In this document: positions 1 through 6,815 of the stretch, piece by piece
Layout of the letters: every line of letters starts with the position of its first letter
How positions within the stretch are numbered: the first letter of the stretch is position 1
Notes under the pieces: model-generated
Databases searched by the model: none
What the model was told of the DNA's origin: nothing
Seen by the model: only the letters and a program-made list of their open reading frames with translations
Made by a program: the position numbers and the translations under genes
NCBI GenBank assembly: GCA_039024435.1
Contig: JBCCQH010000151.1
Location: 1-13,278 of the forward strand
Source of the DNA: JBCCQH01 sp039024435
GTDB lineage: Bacteria > Bacteroidota > Bacteroidia > J057 > JADKCL01
DNA length: 13,278 nt
Reading direction: 5' to 3'

Positions 1-85
1 GACCGAATTTCTCAATGTTCCAAAAAACAATACTCGTACCGGGAGGCGAAGGGTTGGCAGCAGGTGTCGTTGTGGCATTTGTCAT
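1..85 (-). CDS. Endonuclease/exonuclease/phosphatase-like protein, N-terminal fragment
   Basis: Only the first 28 codons lie in the window; the gene runs off the left edge. Reading the minus strand from the ATG at 85, a low-complexity Thr/Ala/Pro leader (residues 2-17) is followed by SIVFWNIEKFG. A hydrophobic beta strand ending in W-N-I-E-x-F-G is the usual first strand of the DNase I-like (endonuclease/exonuclease/phosphatase) fold, where the Asn and later Glu bind the metal ion. The assignment rests on that one motif, so the substrate (DNA, phospholipid or other phosphoester) cannot be named. No signal peptide is visible. The spacer upstream of the ATG, to 535, holds no recognisable promoter. 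Another metal-dependent hydrolase with a similar first strand is possible. Confidence 0.55.
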   Translation of the reverse strand, partial: MTNATTTPAANPSPPGTSIVFWNIEKFG

Positions 86-535
86 CGTGTTAAAGGTTTG
101 ATTCTGTAAATAACGACCTCCAAATAAGTGTGTAATCAAAAAGAGGTCAAAGACAAGCAGATACGGGAAGGGATGTTTTGATGACATTCTAAAGATAAGC
201 GTTTTTCTAAACTTGAAAAGGCCAATCTCAGACACTTCCTTACAGTCCCGAGCGGGCAAAATTCCGGCAATCAAGCGGCCCGCAAAACCGCTCCCATTAA
301 CATAAATTAACGCATTGGGACCAATTTCAGAGAATATTTGCCGCTAAGGGCGCCCCATCACCGCCCGCAATTCCAATGCATACATTCCGGAAAAGCTCCC
401 TCATTCCTAACATCCTTCCCATCTCCAAATCGAAGAAAGGCAAAAAAATATTTCCCGAAAGTTCAGAAAAACCAAGTCAATACTGTGTAATCCAAAAACT
501 ATTTTAATAAAGCAAATGGGCGCCCTCCAGGGCCT
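86..535. other. Intergenic stretch with no feature seen
   Basis: This AT-rich spacer of about 450 bp has no convincing open reading frame, no match to the repeat families found elsewhere in the window and no clear -7/-33 promoter. Immediately after the stop codon of the gene at 536-1054 the minus strand carries a short GC inverted repeat (GCCC/GGGC) followed by a T-rich run; this could be a weak terminator but the stem is only 4-5 bp. Confidence 0.5.
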
Positions 536-1054
536 TCAATCCACCACCCGCATATTGGGTTTGTTGATGGCATCGTCCAGCAATTGCACCACGATCTGCA
601 TATTGGCCACCACCGCCGACAGCGAATCGTCGATTTCGTCTTCCCAGTTGCCCTGCAAATCCGAGACTTCCTCGAATACGTAGTTCATGATCACCGGCTG
701 CAGAGGGCGGTTGTACATCTCAATCGCGGCATCGATCATCTCCTGCTCGGTCAGTTCGGCAAACTTCAAGGCTTCGGCGGCAAAGTGTTGTTCTTTGGCC
801 ATGACCTGATCTTCGCGCACCACCGCGATGCTGCCAAACTCCAGCAAAAACGCTTTCCAGGCGATCACGGTCAGCTCCAAAAGCATCTGAAAGTCATCTT
901 CGTCGGCAAACTCGTCTTCGGTCGCCAATACGAACGACAGGATCGCCGGCTGGCGGTGGGCAAATTCATCCATCAAGGTTACAAGCTCCAAGTCGGAAAG
1001 CGTGTGTACGCTCTCTACCGCTTGTTCGAGGCTGGGAGATTGAACGATTTTCAT
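536..1054 (-). CDS. Acidic cytoplasmic protein of unknown function, 172 aa
   Basis: I do not recognise this family. The protein begins MKIVQSPSLEQ, has no signal peptide or membrane segment, and is strongly acidic (runs such as ATEDEFADEDD near residues 45-55). It appears largely alpha-helical, with amphipathic stretches in the middle (residues 58-75) and toward the C terminus (ANMQIVVQLLDDAI, about residues 150-163). The minus-strand reading is preferred over the overlapping plus-strand frame, which is His/Arg-rich like a shadow frame and runs on into repeat A1. The ATG at 1054 lies 25 bp from the outer edge of that repeat, so its promoter must lie inside or beyond the repeat, or in the short gap. 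It is oriented away from pyrF, and nothing in the context suggests a role. Confidence 0.7.
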   Translation of the reverse strand: MKIVQSPSLEQAVESVHTLSDLELVTLMDEFAHRQPAILSFVLATEDEFADEDDFQMLLELTVIAWKAFLLEFGSIAVVREDQVMAKEQHFAAEALKFAELTEQEMIDAAIEMYNRPLQPVIMNYVFEEVSDLQGNWEDEIDDSLSAVVANMQIVVQLLDDAINKPNMRVVD

Positions 1055-1078
1055 GGTCGATTTTGCATGGAAACGGCT

Positions 1079-1244
1079 CTGAGAGGCGGTTTAAATTTAA
1101 TTCTGCGATTTTGCTCTGGCATCTTTTTCCGCCCCGCTTCCGCTATTTACTCGCCCCTAGCGCGGGCTATGGACTCCAAAATGAGCTTCGCTGGACAAAA
1201 AAATCTGCACCAGCATATTTCACAAACCAATTTTAAACCGCCTC
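1079..1244 (+). repeat. Interspersed repeat family A, copy A1 (MITE-like)
   Basis: This 166 bp element is bounded by the inverted repeats GAGGCGGTTTAAA (from 1083) and TTTAAACCGCCTC (ending 1244). It matches copies at 6651-6815 and 10607-10772 (both opposite in orientation) over its whole length, at roughly 90% identity by eye. Internally it has a conserved pyrimidine-rich block (CTTTTTCCGCC), an imperfect hairpin (CCTAGC...GCTATGG) and the conserved string TGGACTCCAAAATGAGCTTC. No transposase is encoded. An open frame crosses it here and in A2, but A3 breaks the frame, so it is not treated as a gene. In this orientation it points toward pyrF, 184 bp away. Confidence 0.9.
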
Positions 1245-1427
1245 CGAGTAACGAAGGGAAGATAGGAAATCCGGACTTGGGGGACAAATGGAAATGTGCC
1301 TACATCCGCCGCCATCCCGCCCAATCCGCGTCCGAAACCGTGCGCGCCGCCCCTCGCCCACTGCATGCGCCTCTGTGAACAAATCGTCCGGCATATTTTC
1401 CTGCGACCCTGTAATTTGCGGATCGAT

Positions 1428-2255
1428 ATGACGACTCCCACTGACCTCCACCAACGCATGCGCGCCAAGCGCTCCTTTCTCTGCGTGGGCCTCGACACCG
1501 ATCTGCGCCACGTGCCCGAACACCTCCGGCAATGCGAAGATCCGGTGTTCGAGTTCAACCGCCGCATCATTGCCGCCACTGCCCCCTACGCGGTCGCCTA
1601 CAAACCCAACCTCGCCTTTTACGAGGCGCTCGGCCCTTCCGGATGGCGCAGCCTGCAGCGCACCCTGGAAATCATTCCCGAAGACAGCTTTACCATCGCC
1701 GATGCCAAGCGCGGGGACATCGGCAACACTTCTGATCTGTACGCCCGGGCGTTTTTTGAGCAGATGAATTTCGATGCGGTGACCGTCGCGCCCTACATGG
1801 GCCGGGATTCAGTCGCGCCCTTTCTCAATTATCCGGGGAAATGGGTGTTCCTCCTCGCGCTGACGTCCAATCCCAGCGCCGCCGACTTCCAGTACCACAC
1901 CGACGCCGGCCAGCCGCTCTACGAAAAGGTCGTCCGCACCGCCACCGCCTGGGCGGCCGAGGCACCCGGTCACCTGGGATTCGTCACCGGTGCGACCCGT
2001 CCCGAACAACTGGGAGCAATCCGAGCCCTGGCGCCGGAAGCCTTTTTCCTGGTTCCGGGAGTCGGTGCCCAGGGCGGTACCGTGAGCGCGGTCGCCGAGC
2101 CGGGTCGCAATGACCAGCTCGGTCTCCTGGTCAATTCCAGCCGCGGCATCATCTACGCCGGTTCGGGCGAAGACTTTGCGGAAAAAGCCGCCGAGAAGGC
2201 CCGCTCCCTTCAGTTGCAGATGGCCCCCTACTTCGCCGATGCGCCTGCGCCCTGA
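1428..2255 (+). CDS. pyrF: Orotidine 5'-phosphate decarboxylase
   Basis: PyrF decarboxylates orotidine 5'-monophosphate to UMP, the last step of de novo pyrimidine synthesis, in the cytoplasm. The 275-residue product has the length of the long (type 2) bacterial form. Visible motifs are CVGLDTDL (19-26), the substrate lysine region YKPN (58-61), the catalytic Asp/Lys network ADAKRGDIGNT (91-101, with D92, K94 and D97), the phosphate-binding loop PGVGAQGG (210-217) and NSSRGIIYA (236-244). The open frame extends upstream to an ATG at 1296, but those 44 codons are Pro/Arg/Cys-rich and have no counterpart in the family, so MTTPTDLHQRM at 1428 is taken as the start. No strong ribosome binding site is present, which is common in Bacteroidota. 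A TPR-like gene follows 18 bp downstream and is probably co-transcribed. Confidence 0.95.
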   Translation: MTTPTDLHQRMRAKRSFLCVGLDTDLRHVPEHLRQCEDPVFEFNRRIIAATAPYAVAYKPNLAFYEALGPSGWRSLQRTLEIIPEDSFTIADAKRGDIGNTSDLYARAFFEQMNFDAVTVAPYMGRDSVAPFLNYPGKWVFLLALTSNPSAADFQYHTDAGQPLYEKVVRTATAWAAEAPGHLGFVTGATRPEQLGAIRALAPEAFFLVPGVGAQGGTVSAVAEPGRNDQLGLLVNSSRGIIYAGSGEDFAEKAAEKARSLQLQMAPYFADAPAP

Positions 2256-2273
2256 ATAGATACGCCACCCCCG

Positions 2274-2804
2274 ATGAGCACTGCCCCTTCCCCAAACCGC
2301 GCGCTGCGCCGCTGGTGGCCCATTCCGGTGGGCCTGCTGCTGGGCCTCGCCTTTGGTTGGTGGTGGTTCCGGCCCCCCGCGCCGACGCCGGACGAACTGT
2401 TTGCCCAGTACTTCATCCCCCATCACCTGCCGGTGCTGTACGTGGATGGGGGCAAGCTCGAAAACTGGAATGCGGCCGCCGAGGCGTACCGGGTGGCCGA
2501 CTACGCCGGGGCTTCTCGAGCGCTCGCACGGGCGGAACAAGCGGAAGAAATCAGTTCCGCCGCGATCCATTTCTACCGGGGTCAGTGCGCCCTGGCCCAG
2601 GGCGATGCCGTCCAGGCCCAGGCCCATTTCCAGGAAGTGTTTGCCCTACCGGAAGGCCCCCACGCAGCCGCGCGCTGGTACAATGCCCTGGCGCTGCTGA
2701 AGCTGCACCAAATCGCCCCCTGCCAAGATGCCCTCCGAGAAATCATCAGCGACAAGGGCTATAAGGCCGCCACGGCCCAACAGCTTTTGGAGGATTTTCA
2801 ATGA
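2274..2804 (+). CDS. Membrane-anchored TPR-like protein, 176 aa
   Basis: A short basic N terminus (RALRRWW) precedes one transmembrane helix at about residues 17-32 (PVGLLLGLAFGWWWF), giving a small cytoplasmic tail and an outside C-terminal domain. After the linker PPAPTPDELFAQYFIP, residues 64-165 form helical pairs with TPR-like spacing: NAAAEAYRVADYAGASRALA, SAAIHFYRGQCALAQGDAVQ and ARWYNALALLKLHQIAPCQD. The G-x-A-x-x-A positions are typical of divergent TPR units. Such single-helix anchored TPR proteins in Bacteroidota often mediate protein contacts in the periplasm, but no partner can be named. It lies 18 bp after pyrF on the same strand and is likely in one transcript, though a metabolic link is not evident. 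An ATG overlaps its stop codon (ATGA) but opens only a 12-codon frame. Confidence 0.75.
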   Translation: MSTAPSPNRALRRWWPIPVGLLLGLAFGWWWFRPPAPTPDELFAQYFIPHHLPVLYVDGGKLENWNAAAEAYRVADYAGASRALARAEQAEEISSAAIHFYRGQCALAQGDAVQAQAHFQEVFALPEGPHAAARWYNALALLKLHQIAPCQDALREIISDKGYKAATAQQLLEDFQ

Positions 2805-2910
2805 AAAAATTTTCCGTTTCCAGGGGGCGCTCCGCTTGATCTCCGATTTTCAATGGCCACGCGGCATTGGGCAGCGAAAAACAAAAATCGATGCCCCAGA
2901 GGTTCTTGGC

Positions 2911-3021
2911 TGCGGCAAGGATGGGAGGGACGGTGGTCGCGCCGGTACGGCGGGACGGAGCCCCGCGAACTCCCGGAACAGCCAGGTACCCACGCGCCGA
3001 GGAGCGTGGGTAGCCGCCCCG
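2911..3021 (+). repeat. GC-rich interspersed repeat family B, copy B1
   Basis: About 110 bp of GC-rich DNA match 10875-10987 on the opposite strand, with blocks such as GCGGCAAGGATGGGAGGGAC, GTCGCGCCGGTACGGCGGG and CGAACTCCCGGAACAGCC shared almost unchanged. Near its right end is a perfect 9 bp stem, TACCCACGC / GCGTGGGTA, with an 8 nt loop. The element fills much of the 2805-3158 spacer and ends about 140 bp past the stop codon of the protein encoded at 3159-3908 (convergent). Confidence 0.85.
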
Positions 3022-3102
3022 AAAAGATGGTCGCCTAGCGGGACGGTAAACGTACGCTAACGCGTGCGCACCCAAGAAGTATCCAATTCGCGCTTCACTT
3101 CA

Positions 3103-3143
3103 TTTCCAATTGATCGACCAGCCATTCCATCAGAAATCAGAAA
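3103..3143. repeat. AT-rich modular word tract (family C)
   Basis: This tract holds TTTCCAATTGATCGA at 3103-3117, a 15-mer that recurs exactly at 11142-11156. Two tandem TCAGAAA units follow at 3130-3143, then TCGATCA. The same words in either orientation fill spacers at 8843-8866 and 10996-11216. The tract lies just past the stop codon of the minus-strand gene ending at 3159. Confidence 0.6.
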
Positions 3144-3158
3144 TCGATCATCGGTAAT

Positions 3159-3908
3159 TCAGCGAATGACGACACACGGTTCACCGCGGTTGGAGAGGAG
3201 GATGGGCATGGACAGGTCCATGGGGCTGGCGGCACCGGCTTTGTACTCGCCGGTGTACTTAATTTCGAGGACTTGGGGCGTGATGTGGGTATCGCGGTCG
3301 TAGATCGCTTGCTTTACCGCGACGATGGTCTGCAGGGTGGCCGCAATCGAGGTCGGACTGATTTCGGCATTGACCGGGAAGGTGCCGGTGACTTCCTCCG
3401 ATTCAATGCCCATGATCGAGACCGTGATGTGTCCGCTCAGGCCCTTGTCGGAAGCGGCCGCCCCCAAGGCATAGAGGTCAGAAACGGTGATGTCGCTCTT
3501 TTTCGTGCGCAGCGTGGCGTCCACCCGTACCCCGATGCCCACGCGGGCGACGCCGATGTTTTCGCCCGTCTCCGAATCCTTGCGCACGGGCAAAGTGGTG
3601 TATTTGATGTAATCGGTTTTTACGATGTAGGTGAAGTCCTTTTCCGACAATTCGATGGCGGAAAACCGGATTTCGTCCTTTTTGTCGATGGTGATGATCG
3701 ATTTGTGGGTCAACTCGTTCGGAAGCAGATTGAGTACTTCTTCGTTATTGGCTTCGTCGATGTAGAGTTCGGAGAACAACTGCCCGCCGTAGACCTTGAA
3801 ATCAAGGGGCGCTGGACCTACGGGAATGAAATCATTGTACTCGGCCTGGGCCAGGAGCAATGTTTGACCGAAAAAAAGCAGAAGGAGCAGACTGGTAAAG
3901 CGTTTCAT
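3159..3908 (-). CDS. Secreted protein of unknown function, 249 aa
   Basis: The ATG at 3908 gives a clear Sec signal peptide, MKRFTSLLLLLFFGQTLLLAQA, with likely cleavage after residue 22; the open frame continues upstream to 4073 but those codons cross the terminator at 3998-4021 and are not protein-like. The mature part is mostly predicted beta strand with alternating hydrophobic residues (FKVYGGQLFSELYID, VGIGVRVDATLRT, GHITVSIMGIES), as in a periplasmic or surface beta-sandwich, and no Cys lipobox is present. I recognise no named family. It has no C-terminal T9SS domain. An exact -7 box (TACCTTTG) lies at 3960-3967, between the start codon and the terminator of the upstream gene, so it is probably transcribed alone. 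Confidence 0.75.
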   Translation of the reverse strand: MKRFTSLLLLLFFGQTLLLAQAEYNDFIPVGPAPLDFKVYGGQLFSELYIDEANNEEVLNLLPNELTHKSIITIDKKDEIRFSAIELSEKDFTYIVKTDYIKYTTLPVRKDSETGENIGVARVGIGVRVDATLRTKKSDITVSDLYALGAAASDKGLSGHITVSIMGIESEEVTGTFPVNAEISPTSIAATLQTIVAVKQAIYDRDTHITPQVLEIKYTGEYKAGAASPMDLSMPILLSNRGEPCVVIR

Positions 3909-3959
3909 TGTGGTATGAATTGAGGGATATGAGATTGACGTGGGTGTTTTTCCAGAACA

Positions 3960-3967
3960 CAAAGGTA
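3960..3967 (-). promoter_or_regulatory. Candidate Bacteroidota -7 promoter box for the 3159-3908 gene
   Basis: The minus strand reads TACCTTTG here, an exact match to the Bacteroidota -7 consensus TAnnTTTG. It would give a leader of roughly 45 nt. No TTG lies at the expected -33 distance, so the call rests on one box and on its position between a terminator and a start codon. Confidence 0.4.
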
Positions 3968-3997
3968 ACAATCCGGGCGAATCAGAAAATGGGGACC

Positions 3998-4021
3998 AAA
4001 AAAAGGAGCCCGAAAGCTCCT
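3998..4021 (-). terminator. Rho-independent terminator after the 4045-4368 gene
   Basis: On the minus strand AGGAGC and GCTCCT form a 6 bp stem around a TTTCGG loop, followed directly by seven T residues. It begins 24 bp past the stop codon of the small secreted protein gene and separates it from the next gene. Confidence 0.85.
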
Positions 4022-4044
4022 CGTATATCAGTCGACTAAGCAGG

Positions 4045-4368
4045 TTAACGACACACGATAAAATCTTCGCCATCGTCGCTGTCTTCCACTTCCATGAGGA
4101 AATCCCCGTCGATGTAAATCTTCGCTCCCGGCTGCACCGTCAGGCGCTTCTTGTTGTTTTTGTACACGGTACCGGACGAACCGTGGCCCGGATATTTGAC
4201 CGCGTACTTAACGTCGTGGGAGCAAGAATTTTTCAGGTAGATATAGACATAAGCGTCGGCCTGCGCAACGCTCGGCGCCTTCTCGTGGCCGGACGCGGAG
4301 ACCGGAGCCAGGGCGGTGACCATAAAGGCGAGGAAAAACAGTGGAATGAGTACGTGTTTGAGGTTCAT
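4045..4368 (-). CDS. Small secreted protein of unknown function, 107 aa
   Basis: A Sec signal peptide is clear: MNLK followed by a hydrophobic core (HVLIPLFFLAFMVTAL) and a probable cleavage near VSA-SG at residues 23-27. The mature 80 residues look like a compact beta domain, with strands YVYIYLKNSC (40-49), VKYAVKYPG (53-61), KKRLTVQPGAKIYIDG (73-88) and a final FIVCR. Cys49 and Cys106 could form a disulfide that ties the first strand to the C terminus. The acidic EVEDSDDGED segment lies just before the last strand. No known family is recognised. The gene has its own well-formed promoter with an inverted repeat at the -33 side and its own terminator, so it is a regulated single-gene unit. 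Confidence 0.8.
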   Translation of the reverse strand: MNLKHVLIPLFFLAFMVTALAPVSASGHEKAPSVAQADAYVYIYLKNSCSHDVKYAVKYPGHGSSGTVYKNNKKRLTVQPGAKIYIDGDFLMEVEDSDDGEDFIVCR

Positions 4369-4420
4369 AGCAATTCGATAAAGGTTCTTTCAATGGTCAA
4401 TGCATTCACACATGCATACC

Positions 4421-4470
4421 CAAAATTACAAAATCCGGGCCGCCCCGTCAATCCGGTACGATCTACCGGA
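4421..4470 (-). promoter_or_regulatory. Promoter with adjacent inverted repeat, for the 4045-4368 gene
   Basis: The minus strand has TTG at 4451-4449 and TAATTTTG at 4428-4421, separated by 20 bp, matching both parts of the Bacteroidota -33/-7 promoter. Directly abutting the -33 side is a perfect 7 bp inverted repeat, TCCGGTA (4452-4458) and TACCGGA (4464-4470), with a 5 bp centre. That position fits a site for a dimeric activator. The leader would be about 48 nt. Confidence 0.55.
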
Positions 4471-4542
4471 ACCCCTCCTGGTGGCAAAACCTGCAAATTT
4501 TGTTCCAAAGCTTTCTTTCCCAGCGAAATTTATTTTTCCACA

Positions 4543-4658
4543 GCGCCGCTGGGTGCAATGGCGGGGCAGCGGCGCAGACTCGGGGATTGGGGGGCGGTTG
4601 GGAGGAGTGGGAATCGACTCAGATCGCAGCGGCTGGCGGTGGCCGGCGCGCTGCGATC
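4543..4658. other. Structured intergenic block: hairpin, G-quadruplex motif, hairpin
   Basis: A perfect 9 bp inverted repeat (GCGCCGCTG at 4543-4551, CAGCGGCGC at 4567-4575) is followed by four plus-strand G runs at 4582-4585, 4589-4594, 4600-4602 and 4609-4611 with 3, 5 and 6 nt loops. A perfect 10 bp inverted repeat comes next (GATCGCAGCG at 4622-4631, CGCTGCGATC at 4649-4658). No U tract follows either hairpin, so these are not standard terminators. The block sits between the stop of the hydrolase gene and the promoter region of the small secreted protein gene. Nothing else is seen in the 4471-4777 spacer. Confidence 0.6.
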
Positions 4659-4777
4659 AAAGCAATTAAATCCACAAAATGCTTATCGGCAATTTTTTAC
4701 AAATCCTTGTCCGCAAATTGCCCGGCCCTGGCCCCAGTAGCGCACGGACCAGTCCCCATCTCCCCGCCCATCCAAAA

Positions 4778-6172
4778 TCAGCCCCTCTTTTCCAGCACTT
4801 CCTGAATCCAGTTGTGGAGGGCGGTGACCACGCGGTAATCAAATTGGGTGGCAAGGTACTCCCGATACGCCGGTGTCCCCTTGAGCTCGGCTCCCCGCTC
4901 GGCCGTGCCCACCTGAATGAAGTTGTGATCGGTCCCGGGAAAGGACCGGAATTGGGCGTGACCGGGATGGTAGGCGTTGACGATGCGGGTGATTTCCGAC
5001 ATGGAAAATTCATTGAACACTTCGAAGTCGGCCTCGCCAAACATCGACAGGACGTGGGATTCGGTATTGGCCCAGGCCGCGGTCACGTTGTGCCGGCAGA
5101 TCTCCTGCCAGTAAAAGGCCCGCCGGTACAGGATGTTGCCCGCCGCGTCGAGGGCAAAATCTTTCTCCAGGAGCGCCTTCCAGCGAGTGTTTTGAACGAT
5201 TTCTTCCAGCGGCTTCAGCTCCACGTAGTGCGCGTACATCAATTGTGTGTAGTCCTTCATCTTCTCTTCCAATTCCAGGTAGTCATCGCCCACCCGCGGC
5301 TGTTGGAAGCGCAGCAGGGCGAGCACGTATTCGTACCAGGACTGGAAGATGATGCCGTACACCGCGATGCCGAGCGGCTTGATTTTGCCCTGCGACGCCA
5401 AAATCGGAGCCTGAATCCCGCCCATTGAGTGTCCGAACACAAAGATTTGTTCCGGGTCCACCCCTTCGGTTTCCACCAGGGCATCGTATCCGGCAGCAAA
5501 CACCTCAAGCTCTTTGTCAAAGCCGGTGGTCTCGCATTCGCAGGGATGGGGCCCGTCACCGACGCCGGGCTTCTCGACCCGAAAAATCAGATAATCGAGC
5601 TTGGCCAGGCTGTCGATCAGTTTGCGATAGGGGTGCAGGGCGTTTAGGCCATCCAGCGAGGAACAGGGATAACCGGGCAAGAAGTAAATCGTGGGGTGCG
5701 GCCCGGGGGATTTCGGGCGGTTGAGCAGGGTCCGCAAGTGCCCGCCGGCAAAAGGAGCTTCGCCATAAATCACCTCGTACTGAGCGGTGGCGGGTTCCCG
5801 GGGCCGTCCCACTGCCGTCCCCCGGAGCCGCTTTTCCTTGCCTTTGCGCCAGACGAGCGCCGTCAGCTTGTCCCCTTCTGCGAGATCGGCCCGGATGCCC
5901 ATCAGGGCCGGCCAAGCATCCATGTTTTCCCCGTTGAGTTGGAGGAGAATGTCCCCCACGGCGACGCCCATTCCGGCAAAACTCGTCCCAGAAATCACCT
6001 GGCTCACCAGCATTCCTCGGGGCGTCTCGAGGGCGTGGACCCGGGCGATGGAGTCATTGACCAGCACCGGCTGAAAACCAAAACTGACCAGCCGCCGCAA
6101 GTGCTGCGCCGAAACCAGGGATGCGGTGCCGAGGGCAACCGCCAAAATCAAGCAGTGAAGTATCCGTTGCAT
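4778..6172 (-). CDS. Secreted PDZ-domain alpha/beta hydrolase
   Basis: The 464-residue protein starts with a Sec signal peptide (MQRILHCLILAVALGTASLVSA). A PDZ-like domain follows at about residues 30-120, with the carboxylate-binding and core motif GMGVAVGDILLQLNG at 67-81. The rest is an alpha/beta hydrolase: oxyanion region FLPGYPC (164-170), nucleophile elbow GHSMGG (247-252, Ser249), a probable acid at Asp382 in MFGEADFEV, and catalytic His416 in GTDHNF. A mainly helical insertion (about 285-365), rich in charged residues, likely forms a lid. It is probably a periplasmic or surface esterase or peptidase-like hydrolase; PDZ fused to this fold suggests that it docks a peptide or protein substrate, but this is inference. 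It is flanked on both sides by spacers and seems monocistronic. Confidence 0.85.
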   Translation of the reverse strand: MQRILHCLILAVALGTASLVSAQHLRRLVSFGFQPVLVNDSIARVHALETPRGMLVSQVISGTSFAGMGVAVGDILLQLNGENMDAWPALMGIRADLAEGDKLTALVWRKGKEKRLRGTAVGRPREPATAQYEVIYGEAPFAGGHLRTLLNRPKSPGPHPTIYFLPGYPCSSLDGLNALHPYRKLIDSLAKLDYLIFRVEKPGVGDGPHPCECETTGFDKELEVFAAGYDALVETEGVDPEQIFVFGHSMGGIQAPILASQGKIKPLGIAVYGIIFQSWYEYVLALLRFQQPRVGDDYLELEEKMKDYTQLMYAHYVELKPLEEIVQNTRWKALLEKDFALDAAGNILYRRAFYWQEICRHNVTAAWANTESHVLSMFGEADFEVFNEFSMSEITRIVNAYHPGHAQFRSFPGTDHNFIQVGTAERGAELKGTPAYREYLATQFDYRVVTALHNWIQEVLEKRG

Positions 6173-6278
6173 AGCTTGGCGAACTTTGTATTCCTTTCGT
6201 ACAAAGATGCGCGAACAACGGCCGGAAAAGGGGGCAAAAATTGCGGGAAATGGGTGCGCTCAGGTGCGGTTTGACGTT

Positions 6279-6293
6279 CGGGGCAATGCCCCG
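6279..6293 (-). terminator. Hairpin directly after the DUF6150-like gene
   Basis: CGGGGC and GCCCCG form a 6 bp all-GC stem with a 3 nt loop, starting 1 bp past the stop codon at 6295. No U tract follows on the minus strand, so it may act as a 3' end stabiliser or an incomplete terminator. Confidence 0.4.
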
Positions 6294-6294
6294 C

Positions 6295-6567
6295 TCAGAA
6301 AAAACGCTTAATCGTGGCGTTGACGACCTTGGCCTGGTCCGGCGAATCGGTAAAGGAAATGATCATATCGGCCTCATCGGCACTTTCCAAGTAGGCAACG
6401 ACGTAGCGTGCTTCGTCCGCATCATCGGCGTAAGACCAGAAAGCCAGCCCGTCAAAGTCTCCCTCTTCGTCTTCGTAGATCACCAGGTCAGCTTCGGATT
6501 CTACGGTGGTGGGGAAAACCGTGAAGTCGGCTTCCATGGTGTCGGCGGTTTCAAAAATTATCGGCAT
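6295..6567 (-). CDS. DUF6150-like small repeat protein, 90 aa
   Basis: The protein begins MPIIFETADTMEADFTVFPT and is built from a recurring unit of the type E-A-D-x-x-V/I followed by an aromatic or Tyr strand: MEADFTVF (11-18), SEADLVIY (24-31), ADEARYVVAY (50-59), ADEADMIISF (63-72) and PDQAKVV (76-82). This layout matches DUF6150 proteins, known for a circular seven-strand beta knot. It is small and acidic and lacks a signal peptide. The same frame is open upstream through repeat A2 into the end of comB, but that part is repeat sequence; the ATG at 6567 is the first that gives the family pattern. The biochemical role of the family is unknown to me. It is on the same strand as comB, so read-through is possible. 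Confidence 0.75.
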   Translation of the reverse strand: MPIIFETADTMEADFTVFPTTVESEADLVIYEDEEGDFDGLAFWSYADDADEARYVVAYLESADEADMIISFTDSPDQAKVVNATIKRFF

Positions 6568-6650
6568 AGCGTTTTGGTCTGAATTTCCGGAACGCAATTC
6601 ATCGCAAAAGGTTTCGGTGCCCCGGGAAAAACTCTCTTTTTGGCGGATCA

Positions 6651-6815
6651 GAGGCGGTTTAAAATTGGTTGGTGAAATTTGCTGGTGCAGATTTTTTTGT
6701 CCATCGAAGCTCATTTTGGAGTCCATAGCCCGAGCTAGGGGCGAGAAAATAGCGGAAGAGGGCGGAAAAAGATGCCATGGCAAAGTCGCAGAATTAAATT
6801 TAAACCGCCTCTCAG
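6651..6815 (-). repeat. Interspersed repeat family A, copy A2
   Basis: The 165 bp copy runs from the inverted repeat GAGGCGGTTTAAA at 6651 to TTTAAACCGCCTC plus TCAG ending at 6815. It is inserted between comB and the DUF6150-like gene. Its outer TCA provides the TGA stop codon of comB. It carries the conserved TGGACTCCAAAATGAGCTTC core and a TAGC/GCTA hairpin in the centre. Its sense direction faces the DUF6150-like gene, 84 bp away. Confidence 0.9.

Noticed and set aside
1147..1244. Conserved short peptide (MDSKMSFxGQKNLHQ) in repeats A1 and A2
   Set aside because: The similarity follows from nucleotide identity of the repeat; copy A3 is out of frame and there is no stop codon at a common position.
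584..1378. Long plus-strand open frame of 264 codons over the 536-1054 gene and repeat A1
   Set aside because: It is His/Arg-rich, overlaps a more protein-like minus-strand gene and runs through a repeat whose other copy A3 breaks the same frame.
1296..1427. Upstream ATG extending pyrF by 44 residues
   Set aside because: The extension is Pro/Arg/Cys-rich with no family counterpart; the start at 1428 gives the normal PyrF length.
2801..2839. ATG overlapping the stop of the TPR-like gene
   Set aside because: It opens a frame of only 12 codons; it could be a remnant of a third gene but nothing else supports it.
3159..4056. Shared 10-mer CGTGTGTCGT at the ends of the two secreted protein genes
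   Set aside because: It is read in different frames in the two genes and the flanks do not match, so chance is the simpler explanation.
6651..6815. Insertion sequence with its own transposase
   Set aside because: The element is only 165 bp and no transposase frame exists in it or beside any copy.
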